From the NCBI GenBank assembly GCA_964458665.1, contig CAYWOO010000182.1:1-7882 (forward strand): 7,882 bases of DNA. The letters run 5' to 3'. A model generated the notes under the pieces. That model saw nothing but the letters and a program-made list of their open reading frames with translations. It ran no database searches and was not told the DNA's origin. This stretch comes from JANXYW01 sp964458665. GTDB taxonomy: Bacteria; Chloroflexota; Dehalococcoidia; DSTF01; JACRBR01. The position numbers were made by a program, and so were the translations under genes. Of this stretch, positions 4,909 to 7,882 are shown one piece after another (position 1 is the first letter of the stretch; each line of letters starts with the position of its first letter).

Positions 4909-5425
4909 GCGGACAGAAGTCCACGCTACGTCCACCCTGTGCTCAGACTTCGTGCCCTTCGTGCTCTTCGTGGATGGTTTCCCCCCAACCTTCGTGCCCC
5001 TTCGTGACCTTCGTGGATTCTCGTCCCTCAAATCTGCGTAATCTGTGAAATCTGTGGATTCCCCGCAGCGGTTGCTGAGCGGCGGACTGAAGTCCACACT
5101 GCGTCCACCCTGTACTCAGACTTCGTGCTCTTCGTGCTCTTCGTGGATGGTTTCCCCCCAACCTTCGTGCCCCTTCGTGACCTTCGTGGTTTCTCGTCCC
5201 TCAAATCTGCGTAATCTGTGAAATCTGTGGATTCCCCGCGGCGGTTGCTGAGCGGCGGACTGAAGTCCACACTACGTCCACCCTGTACCCAGACTTCGTG
5301 CCCTTCGTGCTCTTCGTGGATCGTTCCCCCCAACCTTCGTGCCCCTTCGTGACCTTCGTGGTTCTCGTCCCTCAAATCTGCGTAATCTGTGAAATCTGTG
5401 GATTCCCCGCGGCGGTTGCTGAGCG
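4909..5425. repeat. Three tandem copies of a 173-bp repeat
   Basis: The copies run 4909-5081 (173 bases), 5082-5254 (173) and 5255-5425 (171). By eye copies 1 and 2 differ by about seven substitutions and no indels; copy 3 lacks two single bases and has a few substitutions. Each unit has three parts: a stretch beginning GCGGACTGAAGTCCAC; a cluster of CTTCGTG words at about 9-base intervals; and a run of AATCTG(C/T)G(T/A)A words ending in ATTCCCCGC. Such CTTCGTG/AATCTG mixtures are known as frequent non-coding repeats in several environmental phyla. The 173-bp period is not a multiple of three, so the reading frames across it are not conserved proteins. Confidence 0.9.
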
Positions 5426-5447
5426 GCTGACAAGCTGACAAGCTGAG
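5426..5447. repeat. GCTGACAA short tandem repeat before the DUF1786 start
   Basis: GCTGACAA occurs twice in a row (5426-5441) and is followed by GCTGAG, ending two bases before the ATG at 5450. The end of the third 173-bp unit (GCTGAGCG) blends into it, so it may have arisen by slippage at the repeat edge. It occupies the place where a ribosome binding site would be, and no purine-rich Shine-Dalgarno sequence is visible. Confidence 0.6.
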
Positions 5448-5449
5448 CT

Positions 5450-6562
5450 ATGCGCATCCTCGCCATCGACATGGGTACCGGCACGCAGGACATCCTGCTC
5501 TTCGATTCCGCGCGGCCCGTCGAGAACAACATCAAGATGGTGATGCCCAGCGCGACGAAGATCGCCGAGGGGCGCATCCGCCGCGCCACCGCCGCTGCCG
5601 AGCCGCTGCTGCTAACGGGCGTCATCCAGGGCGGCGGCCCGTGTAACTGGGCTGTCGAAGACCACGTGCGCGACGGCGGCGTCGCCTACGCCACGCCGGA
5701 GGCTGCGCAGACCATCGACGACGACCTCACACAGGTCACGAACATGGGCATCCGCATCGTCAGCGACGACGAGGCGAAGGTGCTGCCGGACGATGTCCAT
5801 CGCGTCGAGCTGAAAGATCTCGACCTGCCCGCCATCCGCGACGCGCTCGCCGCCTTCGACGTCTCACCTGCGTTCGACGGCCTCGCGCTCGCCTGCCTCG
5901 ACCACGGCGCGGCTCCACCCGGCTACTCGGACCGGCTGTTCCGATTCGAACACCTCAAGCGCGTCGTCGGCGGCCGCAACGATCTCGCGGCATTCGCCTT
6001 CCTGCCGGACGAACTGCCCGCATACCTCACGCGCGCACGGACGATGATGGCGACGGCGCACGCTCAGGCGCCCGATACGCCCGCCGTCTTCCTCGATACC
6101 GGCCCCGCCGCTGCCATCGGCGCCCTGCAGGATCCGCACGTCGCGGCGGCCGAAACGCAGCTCGTGCTGAATCTCGGCAACATGCACGCGCTCGCGTTCC
6201 ACCTGCGCGGTACGCAGATCATCAGCCTCTACGAGCACCACACTGGCGAGCTCTCGCGCGGCCAGATCGAGGACTTCACCGAACGCCTGATCGCCGGCAC
6301 GCTGCCGCACGAGGACGTGTTCAACAGCAAAGGCCACGGCGTCTTCTACGCCGAGGGCGCAGCGTCATCTGCGCGTGGCGGCGATCCGCTCGTGGCCGTC
6401 ACCGGCCCGCAGCGCGGCAAGATCCGCAACAGCCGCCTCAACCCCTACTTCGCCACCCCGCACGGCGACATGATGATCAGCGGCTGCTTCGGCCTCCTCC
6501 GCGCCTTCGCCGCGAAGTACCCGCAGCATGCGGAAGAGATCGACCGCGCGCTGTCGGCATAG
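5450..6562 (+). CDS. DUF1786 family protein (actin/Hsp70-like ATPase fold)
   Basis: The 370-residue product opens with MRILAIDMGTGTQDILLFDS, the hallmark N-terminus of DUF1786 proteins, which corresponds to the phosphate-1 loop of the acetate kinase/Hsp70/actin fold. Other recognisable segments are LLLTGVIQGGGPCNWAVE (53-70), LACLDHGAAPPGYSDRLFRF (147-166), FLDTGPAAAIGAL (214-226) and LVLNLGNMHALAF (238-250), the last two resembling the second phosphate loop, and MMISGCFGLLRAF (341-353) near the C-terminus. DUF1786 proteins occur in archaea and some bacteria including Dehalococcoidia; database names linking them to pyruvate formate-lyase activation rest on little evidence, so I leave the reaction open. 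ATP binding is inferred from the fold. The start matches the family N-terminus exactly but has no visible Shine-Dalgarno sequence and directly follows a repeat array, so translation may be leaderless or its native upstream region was displaced. Confidence 0.85.
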   Translation: MRILAIDMGTGTQDILLFDSARPVENNIKMVMPSATKIAEGRIRRATAAAEPLLLTGVIQGGGPCNWAVEDHVRDGGVAYATPEAAQTIDDDLTQVTNMGIRIVSDDEAKVLPDDVHRVELKDLDLPAIRDALAAFDVSPAFDGLALACLDHGAAPPGYSDRLFRFEHLKRVVGGRNDLAAFAFLPDELPAYLTRARTMMATAHAQAPDTPAVFLDTGPAAAIGALQDPHVAAAETQLVLNLGNMHALAFHLRGTQIISLYEHHTGELSRGQIEDFTERLIAGTLPHEDVFNSKGHGVFYAEGAASSARGGDPLVAVTGPQRGKIRNSRLNPYFATPHGDMMISGCFGLLRAFAAKYPQHAEEIDRALSA

Positions 6563-6570
6563 CCATCACA

Positions 6571-6711
6571 CGACAAGAGCATCGATCGCCGTAGGGGCGC
6601 AACCCGTTGCGCCCGCGTTCGATCTGCGCCGTTGCAGCGATTCCCAAATCCCTTCCCAATCGATCCCGCTCCACGTCGTGGAGAGGGTGGCCGAAGGCCG
6701 GGTGAGGTGCG
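6571..6711. repeat. 141-bp dispersed repeat, copy A
   Basis: Starts CGACAAGAGCATCGATCGCC nine bases after the DUF1786 stop and ends GGGTGAGGTGC. It pairs with copy B at 6760-6900, of the same 141-base length. The last 42 bases (6669-6710) are identical to 6858-6899; the middle is only moderately similar. The conserved end contains the dyad CTCCACG-T-CGTGGAG and the small dyad GGCC-GAA-GGCC. Confidence 0.8.
6595..6614. repeat. Hairpin GGGCGCAAC/GTTGCGCCC in copy A
   Basis: A 9-bp inverted repeat with two central bases lies after GTAG, just as in the hairpin at 1776-1801. It is 33 bases past the DUF1786 stop and could help end that transcript. In copy B the left arm is degenerate (near 6779-6790) while the right arm is kept, so the hairpin is lost there. 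Confidence 0.6.
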
Positions 6712-6759
6712 CGATTTCGACCTGATCCCAATTTCCAACCATTCGAGGCCTGACGCCCG

Positions 6760-6900
6760 CGACAGGAGCATCGATCGCAGCAGGAGACAACCGTTGCGCC
6801 CGCGCTCGGCTGGCGCCGTTGCCCCGATTCCAAGAACCATTTTCCGTATCGATCCCTCTCCACGTCGTGGAGAGGGTGGCCGAAGGCCGGGTGAGGTGCC
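6760..6900. repeat. 141-bp dispersed repeat, copy B
   Basis: Starts CGACAGGAGCATCGATCGCA and ends GGGTGAGGTGCC. It is separated from copy A by 48 unrelated bases. The dyad here is longer than in copy A: CTCTCCACG (6856-6864), T, CGTGGAGAG (6866-6874). No coding frame across either copy looks like a protein. Confidence 0.8.
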
Positions 6901-6936
6901 CGAAACGCCCTCTACGCCGTCGGCGCAAGAACGAAC

Positions 6937-6996
6937 AGGGCGGACACTCAGGTCCGCCCTACACTACTTCGTGGCCCTTCGTGTCCTTCGTGGTTA
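6937..6996. repeat. GGGCGGAC hairpin joined to CTTCGTG words
   Basis: AGGGCGGAC (6937-6945) and GTCCGCCCT (6952-6960) form a perfect 9-bp stem with loop ACTCAG, the same design as 1780-1801. It is followed by three CTTCGTG words (6967-6990), the same words that make up the 173-bp tandem array. The final GTGGTTAA supplies the TAA (6994-6996, reading as TAA on the minus strand too) that ends the CoA-ligase gene. The hairpin could terminate that gene's transcript. Confidence 0.7.
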
Positions 6997-7882
6997 ATCC
7001 GTCGGGCGGCGCGCGACGAACCGCGCCACCGCCGCTGCCGCACGATCGACGCTCGGATACACCGCCAGTCGCGCGTCCGTCAGGCGCTGCTGGCCGCCGC
7101 TGACCGCGCGCCACTTCGTCTCGTCCATCGAGTCCGCCGGCCCCAGCACGAACGCCATCGGCTTCGTCGACTTCACGCCGATCGCCGCGAACCGATCAAC
7201 CAGGTGCGCCATGCGCTCGATCGCATCGGGGCGGCCGAGCACCCAGTCCTCGCCGACGTTTGCGATCAACGCGTCGAACGCGTCGCTCTCCAACATCATC
7301 TCGAGAATGCGCGCGCCGGAAACGCCACTGCCCGCCAGGATCGACTGATCGACTGGATTGTCTACCCAGTCCGCCAGCTGCGGCGCTTTTTCGCGCAACC
7401 ACTCGCGGATCGCGTCCGGCAGCTTCGGCACCGCCAGACCCGCCTCCTCGCAGACATCCGCCGACTGCACCGCGCGCCCGCCGCCACCGCCAACAACGCC
7501 GACTCGCGTTCTCCCCCTCTCCGCCGGGCGGAGAGGGGGCTGGGGGGTGAGGTCGCGTAAGAACGCGAATGCCACGAGCATGTCGATCAGTTCGTCAAAC
7601 GTCGCTACTTCGATCGCGCCCGCCTGACGCAGTACGGCGCTCCAGATCTGGCGCTGCCCGGCGAGTGCCGCCGTATGCGATGCCGCGGTCCGCGACCCAG
7701 CGCCCGTGCGGCCGCCCTTGAGGATCACAACCGGTTTTGCACTCGCGCAGCGCCGCAGCGCCGCGAGCAGCCGCCGCCCGTCGCGTGTGCCTTCGATGTA
7801 CGCGCCGACGACCTTCGTCTCCGGATCGTCCGCCAGGTAGTCGAGAAAGTCCGCCTCGGTGAGATCGAGCGCGTTGCCGTAG
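6994..7882 (-). CDS. ADP-forming acyl-CoA synthetase alpha subunit, C-terminal part (cut by window edge)
   Basis: The frame is open to the window end, leaving 295 residues; the N-terminal CoA-binding domain lies outside. Seen from the edge: YGNALDLTEADFLDYLADDP (1-20), YIEGTRDGRR (28-37), PVVILKGGRTGAG (50-62), then TAASHTAALAG with His69, the position of the phosphohistidine in ADP-forming acetyl-CoA synthetases. A second flavodoxin-like domain starts VGVVGGGGG near residue 127, and the protein ends VARFVARRPTD. Such enzymes interconvert acyl-CoA plus ADP and phosphate with acid, CoA and ATP, in the cytoplasm. No ATP-grasp domain follows, so a separate beta subunit or an upstream ATP-grasp region is expected. 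Just before the second domain, about 13-14 residues (LTPQPPLRPAERG) look foreign and correspond to a palindromic insertion at about 7512-7551. Acyl substrate cannot be told. Confidence 0.85.
   Translation of the reverse strand, partial: YGNALDLTEADFLDYLADDPETKVVGAYIEGTRDGRRLLAALRRCASAKPVVILKGGRTGAGSRTAASHTAALAGQRQIWSAVLRQAGAIEVATFDELIDMLVAFAFLRDLTPQPPLRPAERGRTRVGVVGGGGGRAVQSADVCEEAGLAVPKLPDAIREWLREKAPQLADWVDNPVDQSILAGSGVSGARILEMMLESDAFDALIANVGEDWVLGRPDAIERMAHLVDRFAAIGVKSTKPMAFVLGPADSMDETKWRAVSGGQQRLTDARLAVYPSVDRAAAAVARFVARRPTD
7512..7551. repeat. In-frame palindromic insertion inside the CoA-ligase gene
   Basis: CCCCCTCTCCGCC (7513-7525), one base, and GGCGGAGAGGGGG (7527-7539) form a perfect 13-bp inverted repeat, followed by a G-rich stretch and GGGTGAGGT. 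The outline CTCTCC, centre, GGAGAGGG, then GGGTGAGGT is the same as in the intergenic repeats at 6669-6710 and 6856-6899. On the minus strand it encodes LTPQPPLRPAERG, an odd Pro-rich block between FLRD and RTRVGVVGGGGG, without breaking the frame. Confidence 0.7.

Noticed and set aside
4909..5425. CRISPR array
   Set aside because: Units are 173 bp and directly adjacent with no unique spacers; the inner CTTCGTG words are too short and irregular, and no cas gene is present.
5028..5441. Minus-strand frame with repeated STDFTDYADLRDE-like peptides
   Set aside because: It is translation of the 173-bp non-coding repeat. The period is not divisible by three, so successive copies fall in different frames.
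6571..6990. Transposase or insertion-sequence remnant between the DUF1786 and CoA-ligase genes
   Set aside because: No frame here has a transposase motif and no terminal inverted repeats flank the whole segment; only short repeats are seen.

Overview
The window is high-GC bacterial DNA (roughly two-thirds G+C by eye) with about seven protein genes separated by repeat-rich intergenic stretches. The best guess for the host is a Chloroflexota bacterium of the Dehalococcoidia type. This rests on an ECF sigma factor with a Gly-rich linker and a Thr/Pro-rich tail, a DUF1786 protein, and abundant short dispersed repeats of the CTTCGTG and GGGCGGAC kinds. No rRNA, tRNA or marker gene confirms it, so the assignment is inference.

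Layout: (1) 181-1602, minus strand, encodes an ECF sigma factor fused to a zinc-binding anti-sigma-like module, one membrane segment and an external Thr/Pro-rich tail. (2) 1859-2389, plus strand, encodes a small protein made of two diverged copies of one HTH-like domain; it is less GC-rich than its neighbours. (3) Convergent to it, a minus-strand operon runs 4348 to 2397 and encodes a ribbon-helix-helix-like regulator, a class I SAM methyltransferase and a calcineurin-like (SbcD/Mre11-type) phosphoesterase. Its promoter carries two, perhaps three, tandem 8-bp palindromic boxes over the -10, as expected for autoregulation by a ribbon-helix-helix protein. (4) Diverging from it is a 46-residue single-span membrane microprotein (4543-4683) with a near-consensus promoter, an excellent ribosome binding site and a dense set of CTGTTC operator-like repeats. 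(5) 4684-5449 has no gene; it holds two strong hairpins and three nearly identical tandem copies of a 173-bp repeat. (6) 5450-6562, plus strand, encodes a DUF1786 protein of the actin/Hsp70-like ATPase fold. (7) 6563-6993 holds two copies of a 141-bp repeat and several hairpins. (8) 6994-7882, minus strand, is the C-terminal part of an ADP-forming acyl-CoA synthetase alpha subunit, whose reading frame contains an in-frame palindromic insertion related to the neighbouring intergenic repeats.

The most noteworthy points are the divergent regulatory region 4349-4542 with its two independent tandem operators, the membrane-anchored sigma factor, and the mobile-looking palindrome family that occurs both between genes and inside one. 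I do not see a complete defence system, prophage, transposase or CRISPR array.
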